Of a DNA stretch of 64,000 nucleotides, positions 45,353 through 57,794 are shown piece by piece. The notes under the pieces are model-generated. The model was not told the origin of the DNA and made no database searches. It saw nothing but the letters and a program-made list of their open reading frames with translations. Location of the stretch: contig NC_133122.1 in the NCBI RefSeq assembly GCF_033568475.1, positions 4,449,063 through 4,513,062 of the forward strand. Reading direction: 5' to 3'. This DNA is from Henckelia pumila. Its lineage: Eukaryota; Streptophyta; Magnoliopsida; Lamiales; Gesneriaceae. The translations under genes were made by a program, and so were the position numbers. Every line of letters begins with the position of its first letter. Position 1 is the stretch's first letter.

Positions 45353-46762
45353 TGTTGTGAAATTTTCTCGCAAGCGTACGAGTGTCAAGTTTTAGTATAA
45401 TGAAAGAGAGAGTGTCGATCCCACATGGAGTAAAATGAAAATATTCAATACTTGTAATTAAAATAGTCTTAATTTTATCTAGAAAATCAAACTTCGAGAA
45501 TTTTGCAGAATAAATAAAATAAATAATGAGAAATTATCAAGCTCACACACACACAAATTTCGAGGAATTATCAATCAGAGAAAAATAGTCCAGAGGTTTT
45601 GATTTCACTTGGTCTCGACAATATTCAATCCTAATTAATCTATTTTATGAATTTCCTTCGATTAATAACCAAGAACACTTAGATTATTCTATTCCCCTCT
45701 CCCGAGCTACAAATAGAGTGTATCAACTACAATTCGATTTCAATATCCCTATTAAAAATCTAGATGTAGTGATATGTGTAAAATGATGTTCCTTAAAGGT
45801 TCTATTAAAGCTATATACTCTCCCGAGCTATATAAACAATTAACAATGTAGTTCCTATTGATCCTATTCAAAATTTCCTCTCCCGAGCAACGATTCTAAG
45901 TAAATATAACAACTCAATTTATGGCCAGTAAATTAAGAAGACATTCAATTCTAGAAACATAATTAATCTATAGAAATTCAATTTATTAAAATCAAAGATT
46001 CATGAATATGTCTCAACCAAGCTACGTCAACCTCTAGACTAGAAAAGTTTAGTTCATGCTCGAATTCAATAAAAACCAAATAATGTTTAATATCTCAAAC
46101 ATAATTCAACAATCAAAAGAAAATAAAAAGAAGAAACAAAGCCGTAGTCTTTCTTCCGTGTCCGGTCGAAAAGTCTTCGTCTTCGGTCCAAGCAATCTTC
46201 AGTTCTTCAACTCCAAAAACTCACAAAAATGCTCTCTAAAATATTGTGTGTATTGGCGGCTGATAGATAGATTTTTTGACTCAGAAAAATACCCTAAATA
46301 TGACCTAACAATCGTCGAAAATAATACCAAAGATATCCCCAAAGTTTCCATAAACAGTCGGACTCTAATATTCCAAACAGACGACGGCGCGGGCGCGCAG
46401 GAAACAGGGCGGGTGCGCTCTCAATTCGCAAAACAAACTTTTGAACATTCTTCAACGGCGCGGGCGCGCCTAGGGTCAGCGCGGGCGCGCCTTCAGTTCA
46501 ACTTTTCTTCTTGAGTTCTTCAGTAACAGCGCGGGCGCGCCTAGGGATAGGGCGGGCGCCCCTCAAGCTCGAACTCAGACTTTTCCAACTCTTTAATTTC
46601 CTTGTAAACTTTCATCTTTTAAGCTTATTTCCACTTGAACACATCGAAGTCCATAACTTTCTACAAACACTAAAACAACAACAATTTCACGCAATATCTA
46701 CCAATAAATTTCAAAAGTCAAGTAAAACCATATACAAATTAAGTGCACAAAATGCACTTATC
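45353..46762 (-). repeat. 3' LTR of the Athila element
   Basis: 1410 bp. On the minus strand it begins TGATAAGTGCATTTTGTGCA, a start shared by many Athila/Tat LTRs, and ends in CACAACA. It includes GTGGGATCGACAC, the phrase usually found near the LTR end of this group. It contains the GC-rich repeats at 46383-46562. Confidence 0.75.
46383..46562. repeat. GC-rich repeat cluster in the Athila LTR
   Basis: Four to six copies of GCGCGGGCGCGCC or close variants, paired with CTAGGG spacers, separated by AT-rich stretches. Several contain the 8-bp palindrome GGCGCGCC. A matching cluster lies at 49788-50033. Confidence 0.85.
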
Positions 46763-48295
46763 AAATTTCCCCGAACTTGAACTTTTGTTCGTCTCGAGCA
46801 AAACTAACACAAACTCCACTCAATTGCAAGAACAACAACCATCAAGAATGACTATGGATTAATGACCTCAGTATGGAATTCCAAAACAATTTAAATCCAA
46901 TCATATCTGTCCTACTAACACTTGAAAAATAAGTTAGCCAGAAAAGTAATTCAACCTCATAAACTCATAAACTCCGCAACTCATGTTTCAAAATACTCTT
47001 CTCTTAACTCAATTCAAACATTCACAAATCATGAGGACTTCCATGGTAGAGCAGTATCAAATTCACGGATATATCATCACAACCACACTCAATTGGTTTA
47101 ATTCAAAGAACGTAGTGTGTGCGTGTTTCGATCAAGAATTCATAATCATTAAAGTTTCAATCAACAGTTCATAGGCTAAATTCTCGCAACCCCTCTCCAC
47201 TAGTATATTGGGCAACTGTGACTCGGTCAATAGGACTTAATAAGCTTATAATGCAAGGCCTGGCTCATGGATACAAATGAAGGAAAAGAATTCAAATAAG
47301 AAGTAATTCACATTTATGCTCAAACTCTAATGTCAACTCCTTTTCATTCACAACTTCACACTTATTTCACTTCATTGATTTTTTAATTTTTTCACAAATT
47401 TTCTTTTCACAACTTTTTCAACTCTTTTTTTCTTTTCTACTACCTTCCTCATTTCCATTCATTCACCACACCATTCCATTTTTCACAAATAAAAACTAGG
47501 AGCATATAATAATTTAGCATTCAAATTACTCCCTTAAAGGTAGGAAATAGTATATAAGCTATTCAGGTAGTCAATGTAGGACCTTGAAATAATGACGAAT
47601 GGGGGTTTCATCACACGTTTACACGCATGCCATTCGATTTTCAATAAAGCTCAAACAAGGTACTAGGGATAACATATATAATAGGTAGCTTGAAAGGCTC
47701 AAATGAATTCAGAAAAATCGCCTAAATCATTCCTAATCACAGTTTTGCCCGTATTTCGCCTCGAGGGGTGTCCAAACTAGTTCTAGACAAGTCTTAATCC
47801 ACAATTAAATCATACAAATCTCAATCAGTGCAGAAAGGAATAATCATCAGCAGTAAACGATGATTTTCACAAGTAGTTTCAGAATTCTCGTACCTCTAAG
47901 TACTAATATACGTGTAAGCTGAAATGGGCAACTAAGGATAAATTGATTCAATAAAATTCAAGGCCCAAAAAATCCAAATAATGCCTCAATCATTTTTATC
48001 TTTGTCTGTCTCAAGATTCAGATTCAAGCAAAATCACAGAATATATAGGAGTTCAATTGTTCACTTGGTTTCGTTTATTTCAAAATTTTGTCAGCTAGGC
48101 AGGTAGTCATGGTCTTCAGTTACAAAACAAAAATTAACATCATTGACCATCAATCCATTTCATTATGATTTCTCAACATCATTCACCAAAAAAAAACACA
48201 ACTACATAAATTTCTCAAATTCAGCCACACACCAACACAACACAACTCCTAAGAACCAAACAACTAAAATAAAAACAAAACAAAAGCAAAAGCAA
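46763..48295 (-). other. 3' non-coding part of the Athila element
   Basis: Between the extra ORF and the LTR. The purine tract read on the minus strand as TTCGGGGAAATT ends at the LTR border (46763-46774). The rest is AT-rich with pyrimidine runs near 47370-47460. No coding is supported. Confidence 0.55.
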
Positions 48296-49257
48296 CTAAA
48301 CAAAAATAATAAAAGTCAGAAGAGCAACACGATCGGGCGCAACAGGGGGAACCTGAGGTCGGGGTGCAGGGCCGCTTCGTGCAGCTGCTCTCTCATTAAA
48401 ATCTCGCCTCTCAGCGCGAGTTCGGTGCTCAGAAGCCGGTATCAGACGAAAAGGAGTATGACAAGAAATAGGAGCAGTAGCTTTCAACAATTCTTCATTC
48501 TGGCCCCACTCAACTCCAGCCGCTTCACAAAGATCAATGATAAGTGCGGGCAATGCAAACCCGCCAGTCGTCTTACCTGCCGCCACACCCTGAATAGTTG
48601 CTTGACAAATCTGTCCCAAGTCGATTGCTTTGCCCTCAAAAATACAATAAACAAGAATCGCTCGTTCTCGTGTCACCTCATGCTCGTGGTCAGTCGGTTT
48701 AAGACGAGACACACAAAGTTATACCACAGCTTAGCATCAGGAATTAGCTCGGTCTTCTTCAACTTAGAAGGCTGACGATCACGGCCCATGCGCCATTCCG
48801 CGCCCGGAACACAAATACGGCTCAGAATCACCGCGTAATCCACTTCATTCGCTCGGTACTCCGCATACTCATCGTGAAATACTGGCGGAAGGTTGTACAG
48901 GGTGTTAATAGTGTGAGCATCAAAAGGCACCAGCTGGCCTCGGACAAGCACTTTCAACTGCATGTGCTTTACTTTCAAGTTCGCATAAAATTCACGAACG
49001 ACTGGGACGAATGCATCCTGAGGTGGCTTAACAAAATTTAACCATTGACGCCCATTCAGAGCCCTACCAATTGTACTAAAAAACTCATCGTTCCCAAATC
49101 CCGATGTCGTATCAAACCCACGCTTTGGTAATATCGTTTTGCCTAGACAATTTTGATAATGCTGTTCGGCGCTCTCATTCCAGAAACGCTGCGGCTCAGG
49201 TTCCGGATTAGCATGAGAAGAGGATGCAACAGATTTTTGTTTCTTCTTTGGTGCCAT
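48296..49257 (-). pseudogene. Athila extra ORF (putative plant transposon protein domain), frameshifted
   Basis: It starts MAPKKKQKSVASSS at 49255-49257. The domain has RGFDTTSGFGNDEF, LVRGQLVPFDAHTINTLYNL and LWYNFV, and then continues in another frame as RLKPTDHEHEVTRERAILVY and the IDLGQICQATI block. The frame change lies about 48700-48720. This protein occupies the env position in Athila elements; its function is unknown. I infer a single-base indel; without it the two pieces would form one protein. Confidence 0.78.
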
Positions 49258-50248
49258 GAATCAAACACTTAATGTGCACCGCAAGTCATGCAACAATTAA
49301 CCAATTTACCACAATCACAACTTCCCCAAACTTAAATCTAATCCATAATCCACACACAACAACAATCGCTTCCGCAACAATCCAATAGAATTCACACTTC
49401 AAAGATGGATTAATCAATTAAGACTTCAAGACCCACGAATCGCACGAGTAGAATTTCGAAATACTCACCACCCAAAACACTTTTAGAAGTACCAAAAGAA
49501 CGACTTACTCCATATGAGTCCGAAAAGAGTAGATAATCAAATGCTTCCCCAATGTACAATCCTCCAAAAATTAAATGAGGCGTGCCCTGGATAAAAGTGG
49601 TTCGACCGTCCCGCGTCAAATAGATGATGAAAGAAATTAGATTGTGGGGGTGGAGATGAATAGATAGACGAGCCGATTAGAACAATAGAAGAGGGGAAAA
49701 AATCGTGAGGAAGAAGGTGGACAAGAAATTAGGGAAAAGATTTGGGAGAAAGGAAAGAAAAGAGTAGGTTATATGGAAGAAATCGGTGTCGGGGCGGGCG
49801 CGCGTATGGTAAGGGTGGGCGCGCCTTCATCTCGATTTGTGAGTTTTGTAATATCAGGGGCGGGGCGGGCGCGCGAGTGGTAAGGGCGGGCATGCCTTCA
49901 TCTCAAAAAATTTGGCACAAATTTGGTACAGGGACGGCGCGGGCGTGCCGAAGGAGGGGCGGGCGCGCCTTGAGCTCGAAAAATTTCACCATTGTCATGC
50001 TAGAGCGGCGCGGGCGCGCTAATTAATAGAGCGGGCGCCCCTTCGGTTCGAGATTGGTATCCAAAATCCTGCAAAAATCATAGAAAAAACCAAATTACTT
50101 CCAAAACAACAAAATTAAAAGTAAAAACGAAAAAAAAAAAACAAAAAAAAAAAAATAAAACGAGAAAACAAAGACAAAAACTAAAAAATTTGGGTTGCCT
50201 CCCAAAAAGCGCTTGGTTTAAAGTCATCAGCCCGACGTGCACCAGTCT
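49258..50248 (-). other. Spacer between Athila integrase and extra ORF
   Basis: It contains the second GC-repeat cluster and an A-rich run at 50105-50160. TGGGTTGCCTCCCAAAAAGC followed by GCT at 50191-50213 is, on the minus strand, a phrase I know from other Athila/Tat elements just after integrase. Short frames (49742-50026) follow the GC repeats and are not genes. Confidence 0.6.
49788..50033. repeat. GC-rich repeat cluster in the Athila internal region
   Basis: Eight or so copies of GGGCGGGCGCGCC-type words in pairs, each pair spaced by about 60 bp of AT-rich sequence (for example GGGCGGGCGCGCGTATGG, GGCGCGGGCGTGCCGAAGG). Similar in word and pairing to 46383-46562. Confidence 0.83.
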
Positions 50249-51853
50249 TTAGTTGGGATCATCAAGCAATGCACTGGATGCGGGTAGTACTTCATTGACA
50301 AAGTAGAGCTTGACTCTCTGCCCATTAACCTTGAAAGTTCTTCCATCTGTACACCGCAATTTAATGGCACCATGTGGATAAACTGTCTCTATGAGAAACG
50401 GCCCTGACCATCGCGGTTTCAACTTCCCTGGAAATAATTTCAGCCGAGAGTTAAATAGCAAAACTCTCTGACCCTTTTCGAATTCCCTATGCACAATGAT
50501 TTTATCATGCCACTTCTTTGTTTGCTCTTTGTAGATCTTGGCATTCTCATATGCTTTACTTCGGAATTCATCCAATTCATTAAACTGTAGTTTCCGCAAC
50601 TCTCCGGATGCTTCAGGATCCATGTTTAGCTTCTTGATAGCCCAAAATGCCTTGTGCTCCAATTCCAACGGTAAATGACATGCCTTACCAAAAACCAGCC
50701 TATAGGGAGACATCCCAATGGGTGTTTTGAATGCAGTGCGGTAGGCCCAAATGGCGTCATCTAGCTTGATTGCCCAATCTTTCCGATTTGTCTTAACCGT
50801 TTTCTCCAAGATTTGTTTGATTTCCCGGTTAGAGATCTCCGCCTGGCCATTGGTTTGAGGATGGTATGCACACGCCACCTTATGCCTGACACCATACTTA
50901 GTGAGCAAGGTATTAAAAATCTTATTGCAGAAATGCGTACCTTCATCACTGATTATTGCTCGTGGAGTTCCAAACCTCGTGAAGATATTCTTTTGCAAAA
51001 ATTTAACTACAACACGAGCGTCATTAGTCGAGGTGGCAATGGCTTCCACCCATTTCGAAACGTAATCAACTGCTAATAAAATATAAGTTTACCCAAAAGA
51101 AAGGGAAAAGGGACCCATAAAATCAATACCCCACACATCAAATAATTCTACTTCTAAAATATTTGTGAGGGGTAATTCATGCCTTCTTGAAATATTTCCC
51201 GTTCTTTGACACTTATCACATGATTTCACCAAGGTATAACTATCTTTAAACAATGTAGGCCAATAAAAACCAGATTGTAGTACCTTAGCAGCAGTTTGGG
51301 TGGCTCCAAAATGTCCTCCATAGGGTGAGGAATGGCATTGTTCCAAAATTTCATTTGCTTCTTGCCCCGCCACACATCTCCGAATCACTTGATCGGCACA
51401 ACGTTTGAAAACATAGGGATCATCTCATAAGTAGAACTTAACGTCATGGAAAAACTTCTTCTTTTGATGTCTATTCAACTCTGGAGGCATAGCACCACAA
51501 GACAAGAAATTTGCAATATCAGCAAACCATGGAATAAAGGAACTTACCTCAAAGATTTGTTCATCCGGAAACAATTCCTTTATGCTCTCCTCCTCCTTCA
51601 CGTCTTCTAGCTCCAATCTTGACAAGTGATCAGCAACTTGATTTTCGCTACCCTTCTTATCCTTGATCTCAAAATCAAACTCTTGTAAAAGTAGAATCCA
51701 CCTTATCAAGCGTGGCTTGGCATCCTTTTTGGCAAACAAGTTGCGAATTGCTGCATGGTCAGCATAAACAACTACTTTAGTACCAATTAAATATGGACGA
51801 AATTTATCAAAAGCAAAAACTACTGCAAGCATCTCTTTTTCGGTGGTAGTGTA
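50249..51853 (-). pseudogene. Athila pol 3' part: RNase H tail and integrase, broken
   Basis: RNase H end: [20 protein letters not shown], then [11 protein letters not shown]. Integrase: zinc-finger region [20 protein letters not shown] with CDKCQ, core GIDFMGPF and [29 protein letters not shown], and C-terminal [20 protein letters not shown]. Stop codons lie at 51425-51427 and just after GPFSLSFG at about 51086. The stretch joins the reverse transcriptase at 59139 once the Tekay element and one copy of its target duplication are disregarded. Confidence 0.85.
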
Positions 51854-51858
51854 GTTTT
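51854..51858. repeat. Target-site duplication GTTTT, left copy (Tekay in Athila)
   Basis: Identical to 59134-59138. It directly precedes TGTAGTAGCC of the Tekay LTR. Confidence 0.92.
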
Positions 51859-51929
51859 TGTAGTAGCCCGAACCCTAATTGAGTAATTAAAGGATTAATG
51901 CTAATTAAATAAATTGGGGATTGGACGGA

Positions 51930-52194
51930 TCGGAAGCTCCGAAGGGACGATCGGAAGCTCCGATCGGGATCGGAAGCTCCGATGAGGATCGGAGGCACCG
52001 ATGATATTACGTCATCCATGACGTGTGGCTGGATCGGAAGCTCCGATCAGGACCGGAGGCTCCGATCACCCCTATCCGGAGTCAACAAGTGATATTTTGA
52101 CACGTGGTAGATCAGGATCTTCGGAAGCTCCGATGGCAGGATCGGACGTTCCGATCGAGGTTCGGACGTTCCGATCGAGGATCGGAGGCTCCGA
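51930..52194 (+). promoter_or_regulatory. Ten-copy 13-bp dyad array with central TGACGT pair in the Tekay U3
   Basis: Ten copies of TCGGA-N3-TCCGA (centres AGC, GGC, CGT; one with ACCGA and one with CCGGA as an arm). Four lie before and six after an inverted pair ACGTCA (52009-52014) and TGACGT (52019-52024). The last copy ends 8 bp before the TATA box. TGACG elements are targets of TGA-type bZIP factors in plants. The dyads could bind a dimeric factor; that is inference. The array is repeated in the 3' LTR. Confidence 0.75.
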
Positions 52195-52202
52195 TCGTTG
52201 TC

Positions 52203-52210
52203 TATAAATA
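52203..52210 (+). promoter_or_regulatory. TATA box of the Tekay 5' LTR
   Basis: TATAAATA. It drives the element's genomic RNA and is placed in the LTR about 340 bp from its start, leaving a long R-U5. Confidence 0.8.
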
Positions 52211-53201
52211 AAAGGCCGAGACTTCATTTCTCCTTGCCAATTCCGGATTTCCTCTCTATTTCTAGTCATATTCGAGCTGTTCTAGTCTTCTTAGGCTTGG
52301 TCCGGAGGTCGGCGAGGCGTTCGATAGTCGTAGCGGAGTTGTGCCCAAGTTCTGGAGGCATCGACATCAAAGGGCTAACGACGGACGAAGGTATAGCTTT
52401 TGCTTCCTATAAATATTTAGGAGTATGCAATAGCTTAGTTAAGGCTTTTAGAGCACTGTAATGATAGTGGTATCATTTCGCTGTGTAGGCGGACTTTAGG
52501 CTTGGACTTAGAGCTGGTAGTGCCTACCTGGTATTTGAGGTACGAAAGTACTGTTCTTGATATCCTGACTGAGTATGCATGTATTATGTGACCGCATGAT
52601 TTATATGCCATGATATTATGCTGCATTCATTTGCATCTTGCTGTATCTCCTTCGAGATGTCTGTTAGTAGGGTTGTACCCTATCCTGTTAGTGGATGGAC
52701 TTCCATCGATTTGGGTCCGGTGTTTCCACGGTTATCTCGGTATGGGAGCCACCTCCTGAAGCGACGGCACAGCGTGCTACATACCAGGGCCCGGTCTGTC
52801 TCTGTTATCTGATCCTTGACCTCGAGTCTATAGGGAGTTCACTTTGCATGCATGTATACTCATACTCTCGCACTGAGCGTTTTATGCTCACGTCTCGTAC
52901 TCTGTATTTTCTGGACACCCTATTCCATGGGGCAGGTTTGCGATTGGACGAGGAGGGTGGATCCAGGAGGGGCTAGTCAGTGGTTGGCCAGCTGGAGCTT
53001 CGTCTAGGCTTTATTACTGTTGTTTGGGTTTATACAGCTATTCGATTTGGTTGTATATTATTGGATAATTACAGATTCCTTTACTTGGGATTGTATATTG
53101 TTATTGGTTTCCGCAGTTTTATTCTGATATCTGTTTTATTAAGTTAATTGCATGCCTAAGTTCTGTTTAGTAGGTGATCCGGGTAAGGGTCACTACATTT
53201 A

Positions 53202-53213
53202 TGGTATCAGAGC
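53202..53213 (+). other. Primer-binding site of the Tekay element
   Basis: TGGTATCAGAGC, four bases after the LTR, complementary to the 3' end of initiator Met tRNA. Confidence 0.92.
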
Positions 53214-53262
53214 ATGCAAAAGATTTCTTGGGATTTAGTCTCATCTTGAGGTATTTTTGTAG

Positions 53263-56200
53263 ATGTCAAATCGTGACGACCAGAGTTCTCATGGCAGTGT
53301 TGGTGGGCGTTGGGGTGATGCCGACCGGGAGCCTCGTCGAGAACGGCGTCATCGTCACCATGACGACGAGCATTTCACTGTGCGTCGATTCTTAGCTATG
53401 GGTCCTAAGCCCTTAGTTGGAGGTGAGTCTCCGGAGGATGCGGAGAACTGGTTAGACCGCATGGAGACGACTTTTCAGACTTTCCAATGCACTGATGAGC
53501 AGAAGGTGGAGACCCTTGGCTATCTTCTGGATGGGCGTGCGCGCAGGTGGTGGAGGTTTACTTTTGCACCTTTTGTTACGGCGAGAGGAGTGGCCACCTG
53601 GGCCGAGTTCCGCACAGGTTTCCAAAAGCGGTATTTTCCTCCTGCACTCCGACATTCGAAGGCAGGCGAGCTACTGAGTCTGCGACAGGGAACTATGTCT
53701 ATCGATGAGTATCAGCAGAGGTTCTTTGATCTGCTATCCTATTGCCCCGAGATTGCTGATAGCTCAGAGATGAAGTATAATCTGTTCCTTCAGGGCCTTA
53801 ACCCTGAGATCCATGACCGTGTGGCGGTTGGTGATGACATGTCCTACGAGGGTTTGGTGAGCCGTTGTCACCAGGCGGAGGACAGCATTCGACGGAACAG
53901 GTCTTTCTCTCAGTCGAGACCTGCTAGTTCTTTGGGTCCCCGTGCCCAGTCATTCAAGAAGTCCGGGTCTACTTCTTCCTCTGGTTTGGGAGGTGTTGTC
54001 CGTTTCGGTAAGAAGGACAAGTGTGATCACTGTGGGAAGAACCATCCATCCGACAAGTGCCGCAGAGCTTCTGGAGCTTGTTTCCGTTGTGGAGAGACTG
54101 GTCATATCCGGAGGGATTGTCCACTGTCTGGGGGAGGCGGTTCTGGTTCTGGTTCAGGATCGGGTTCTCAGGCCACCGTTCAGCAGAGGTCGCAGGGACA
54201 GTCTGCTGGGAGTTCTCATTTGAGGCCACGAGCTTCTGGCCAGGTGTTTGCCCTGAGACATGATCAGGCTGTGGAGGAGAATGAGAAAGTCATCGCAGGT
54301 ACATTTATGCTTTATGGTATACATGCTCTTGTACTTATTGACACTGGTGCATCTCATTCCTTCATTTCTGCACGTTTTGTTAAGAGGAATAAGTTACCAT
54401 GCATTGCACTAGACGTAGTGATGTCTGTTTCTACTCCGACGGGCCAATCTGCTTTGGCTAAGCGTCTAGTGATGGGTTGCCCTTTAGAGTTCGAAGGGAA
54501 CATTCTGTTAGCGAATCTCATGGTCCTGGCGATGGACGACTTTGATTGCATTCTGGGAATAGATGTGCTGACTACCTATCGAGCTTCAGTGGACTGCTAT
54601 CAGAGATTAGTACGCTTTCATCCGGAAGGGAGTGAGAGTTGGTTTTTCTATGGTGAGGGAGCGCGACCCCCGATGCCTTTGGTATCAGCTTTGAGAGCCT
54701 GTCGAGCTCTAGAGTCTGGCGGGGAAGGCTACCTTATCTATGCAGTTGATTTGTCCGCTGAGAGTATTGGGATAGAGAGCATTCCAGATGTGTTTCCTGA
54801 TGAGATTCCGGGTTTTCCTCCTGCTAGGGAAGTCGAGTTTGGCATAGAGTTGATGCCGGGTACTTCGCCTATTTCTAGAGCACCGTATCGTCTGGCTCCG
54901 TCAGAGATGCGTGAGTTGAAGAATCAGCTACAGGATCTTTTGGACAAGGGGTACATTCGTCCTAGTGTATCTCCTTGGGGAGCTCCTGTTCTCTTCGTGA
55001 AGAAGAAGGATGGGTCGATGCGGCTGTGCATTGACTATCGGCAGCTGAATCGAGTCACTGTGAAGAACAAGTATCCGTTGCCTCGTATTGATGACTTGTT
55101 TGATCAGCTGCAGGGTACTTCTATTTACTCCAAGATTGACTTGAGATCTGGGTATCATCAGTTGAGAGTCCGTGATCAGGACGTAGCCAAGACTGCATTC
55201 CGTACTCGCTATGGGCATTACGAGTTCCTAGTGATGCCATTTGGTTTGACTAATGCGCCGGCTATATTCATGGATTTGATGAACCGTGTCTTCAGGGAGT
55301 ATTTGGACAAGTTTGTCGTGGTCTTCATTGACGACATCTTGGTGTATTCGCGTAATACGGAAGAGCATGTTTCTCACTTGCGGTTGGTACTACAGACTCT
55401 TCGAGATGAGCAGTTGTACGCCAAGCTGAGCAAGTGTGAGTTCTGGATGGATAGAGTGGTTTTTCTTGGCCATATCATATCCAGGGAGGGGATTTCTGTT
55501 GATCCAAGCAAGATTGAAGCGGTACTTAATTGGTCACGTCCGACGACGGTTGCTGAGATCCGTAGTTTTCTGGGTCTAGCAGGGTATTATCGTCGCTTCA
55601 TTCTGAACTTCTCTCAGTTAGCTCGACCGTTGACGCAGCTTACCCGCAAGGGTGTGGATTTCGAGTGGTCCTCCGAGTGTGAGGAGAATTTCCGTGAGCT
55701 TCGACGGCGGTTGACTTCTGCGCCGGTGTTAGCATTACCGTCAGGATCTGGAGGGTATGTAGTTTACACGGATGCTTCTCTTCAGGGGTTAGGTTGTGTC
55801 CTGACTCAGAATGGGCATGTGATCGCATACGCTTCTAGACAGCTGAAGCTTCACGAGGACAACTACCCAGTCCATGATTTGGAGTTAGCTGCCATTGTGT
55901 TCGCTTTGAAGATCTGGAGTCATTATCTGTATGGCGAGAAATTTGAGATCTTCACCGACCATAAGAGTCTCAAATATTTGTTCACTCAGGCGGAGTTGAA
56001 CATGAGGCAGAGACGTTGGATGGACTTGCTTAAGGACTATGATTGCGAGATTAAGTACCATCCGGGAGCTGCTAATCTCACCGCTGATGCCTTGAGTCGC
56101 AAGGCGCGACTATCCGCACTTCAGACTTGTTCGATGTCTAGTGCGATTAGTGACTGTTGTACTTCAGGTTATACCTTCAAGCATAAGAAAGGTATGCAGA

Positions 56201-57660
56201 GTATCCAGATGTTTGCGATATTATCTGAGCCAGCTTTGTACTCGCGGATCCGAGATGCTCAGATGTCTGATTCGAAGACCCAGCGTTTAGCTCGTCTAGC
56301 TAACGAGGGTAGCTTGTCTGGATTTCATTATCAGTCAGATGGCTTTCTGTGTTTGTCTGGTAGGCTTGTGATTCAACAGGATGAAGAGTTGCGAGAGGAG
56401 ATTTTATCTCAGGCACATCGCACTAAGTTGAGTATTCATCCTGGGAGCAACAAGATGTACAAGGATCTACGTACTCGTTTCTGGTGGAAGGGAATGAAAC
56501 GCAGTGTTTATCAGTTTGTTTCGAGATGTTTGGTGTGTCAACAGGTCAAGGCAGAGCACCGACGACCTGGAGGATTGCTTCACAGTCTGCCTATTCCTGA
56601 ATGGAAATGGGAGTTTATCACTATGGACTTTGTGACCCATTTGCCGGTATCCCCGAGGAACTGTGATGCTATCTGGGTTGTGGTGGACCGACTCACCAAG
56701 TCAGCACATTTCATTGCCTATAGCCGAGAGTACTCTGTGGATCGCATGGCACGGATGTACATTCAGGAGATCGTTCGACTTCATGGAGTGCCTGTGAGCA
56801 TTGTCAGCGATCGGGACCCCAGGTTTACTTCTAGGTTCTGGGGGAGTGTTCAGCGTGCGATGGGTACTACTCTCAGTTTGAGTACAGCCTATCATCCGGA
56901 GACTGATGGTCAGTCAGAGCGCACTATCCGTACGTTAGAGGATATGCTTAGAGCGTGCGTCATGGATTTTGGTTCAGCCTGGCAGGATCATTTGCCGTTG
57001 ATCGAGTTCGCTTACAACAACAGCTATCACACTAGTATTTGGATGGCACCTTTTGAGGCGTTGTATGGGCGACGTTGTCGTACTCCACTCTTCTGGGAAG
57101 AAGTGGGGGAGAGACAGGCTGAGGGACCGGAGTTTATCCAGCAGGCGATAGATATTGTTGATCAAATCAAGAAACGGATTAAGACTGCACAGGATCGTCA
57201 GGCCAGCTATGCTAATATCAAGCGTAGGCCTTTGCAGTTCGAGGTCGGGGAGAAAGTGTTTCTGAGAGTGTCACCTTTCCGCAAGATTCTCAGATTTGGC
57301 CTTAAGGGCAAGTTGTCTCCCAGATTTATCGGTCCGTTTGAGATCTTGGAGAGTATTGGCGATTTGGCTTATCGACTAGCATTGCCACCGCATCTATCCA
57401 GTATTCACGACGTGTTTCACGTATCTCTGTTGCGACGGTATGTGGCGGATGAATCTCATATTCTGCAGTGGTCTGAGGTTCAGGTAGACAAGGATTTGAC
57501 TTATGTTGAGAAACCTCTTCGCATCCTTGATTTTAAGGATAAGGTTTTACGGAACAAAGTCATTCCTTTGGTTGTAGTTCAGTGGCAGCGCCGAGGCACT
57601 GAGGAAGCTACTTGGGAGCTTGAGGACAGGATGCGTAAAGACCATCCTGAGTTGTTTTGA
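53263..57660 (+). CDS. Tekay gag-pol polyprotein, intact
   Basis: 1465 aa from ATG 53263 ([11 protein letters not shown]), 65 bp after the LTR. Gag about residues 60-210 ([28 protein letters not shown]). CCHC knuckle at about 273 ([14 protein letters not shown]), with a second CxxC cluster before it. Protease about 359 ([12 protein letters not shown]). Reverse transcriptase with FIDDILVYS at about 688. RNase H from about 832 ([10 protein letters not shown]). Integrase zinc finger about 1051-1095 and core Asp about 1119, Asp about 1182 (SDRDPRF), Glu about 1217. C-terminal chromodomain-like part ending DHPELF, which in chromoviruses directs insertion to certain chromatin. All catalytic motifs are present; no stop or shift. 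Confidence 0.95.
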   Translation: MSNRDDQSSHGSVGGRWGDADREPRRERRHRHHDDEHFTVRRFLAMGPKPLVGGESPEDAENWLDRMETTFQTFQCTDEQKVETLGYLLDGRARRWWRFTFAPFVTARGVATWAEFRTGFQKRYFPPALRHSKAGELLSLRQGTMSIDEYQQRFFDLLSYCPEIADSSEMKYNLFLQGLNPEIHDRVAVGDDMSYEGLVSRCHQAEDSIRRNRSFSQSRPASSLGPRAQSFKKSGSTSSSGLGGVVRFGKKDKCDHCGKNHPSDKCRRASGACFRCGETGHIRRDCPLSGGGGSGSGSGSGSQATVQQRSQGQSAGSSHLRPRASGQVFALRHDQAVEENEKVIAGTFMLYGIHALVLIDTGASHSFISARFVKRNKLPCIALDVVMSVSTPTGQSALAKRLVMGCPLEFEGNILLANLMVLAMDDFDCILGIDVLTTYRASVDCYQRLVRFHPEGSESWFFYGEGARPPMPLVSALRACRALESGGEGYLIYAVDLSAESIGIESIPDVFPDEIPGFPPAREVEFGIELMPGTSPISRAPYRLAPSEMRELKNQLQDLLDKGYIRPSVSPWGAPVLFVKKKDGSMRLCIDYRQLNRVTVKNKYPLPRIDDLFDQLQGTSIYSKIDLRSGYHQLRVRDQDVAKTAFRTRYGHYEFLVMPFGLTNAPAIFMDLMNRVFREYLDKFVVVFIDDILVYSRNTEEHVSHLRLVLQTLRDEQLYAKLSKCEFWMDRVVFLGHIISREGISVDPSKIEAVLNWSRPTTVAEIRSFLGLAGYYRRFILNFSQLARPLTQLTRKGVDFEWSSECEENFRELRRRLTSAPVLALPSGSGGYVVYTDASLQGLGCVLTQNGHVIAYASRQLKLHEDNYPVHDLELAAIVFALKIWSHYLYGEKFEIFTDHKSLKYLFTQAELNMRQRRWMDLLKDYDCEIKYHPGAANLTADALSRKARLSALQTCSMSSAISDCCTSGYTFKHKKGMQSIQMFAILSEPALYSRIRDAQMSDSKTQRLARLANEGSLSGFHYQSDGFLCLSGRLVIQQDEELREEILSQAHRTKLSIHPGSNKMYKDLRTRFWWKGMKRSVYQFVSRCLVCQQVKAEHRRPGGLLHSLPIPEWKWEFITMDFVTHLPVSPRNCDAIWVVVDRLTKSAHFIAYSREYSVDRMARMYIQEIVRLHGVPVSIVSDRDPRFTSRFWGSVQRAMGTTLSLSTAYHPETDGQSERTIRTLEDMLRACVMDFGSAWQDHLPLIEFAYNNSYHTSIWMAPFEALYGRRCRTPLFWEEVGERQAEGPEFIQQAIDIVDQIKKRIKTAQDRQASYANIKRRPLQFEVGEKVFLRVSPFRKILRFGLKGKLSPRFIGPFEILESIGDLAYRLALPPHLSSIHDVFHVSLLRRYVADESHILQWSEVQVDKDLTYVEKPLRILDFKDKVLRNKVIPLVVVQWQRRGTEEATWELEDRMRKDHPELF

Positions 57661-57781
57661 TTTCATTCTTTAAGTTGTATTCAGTTGCAAACTCTGTAAA
57701 TGTTTGTTTGAATAAAGAATTTTTCTGATTTTTGTATTTGCATTCGGTACTTAAGATCTGATTTCGAGGACGAAATATCTT

Positions 57782-57794
57782 AAGTGGGGGAGAA
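57782..57794 (+). other. Polypurine tract of the Tekay element
   Basis: AAGTGGGGGAGAA directly before the 3' LTR. Confidence 0.88.

Larger units (their letters stand above)
51859..53197 (+). repeat. 5' LTR of the Tekay element
   Basis: TGTAGTAGCC to CACTACA, 1339 bp. U3 holds the dyad array and a TATA box (TATAAATA at 52203-52210). Confidence 0.94.

Noticed and set aside
48296-48775. Plus-strand frame of 210 codons (48143-48775)
   Set aside because: It is the antisense of the Athila extra ORF, whose minus-strand translation shows the family motifs.
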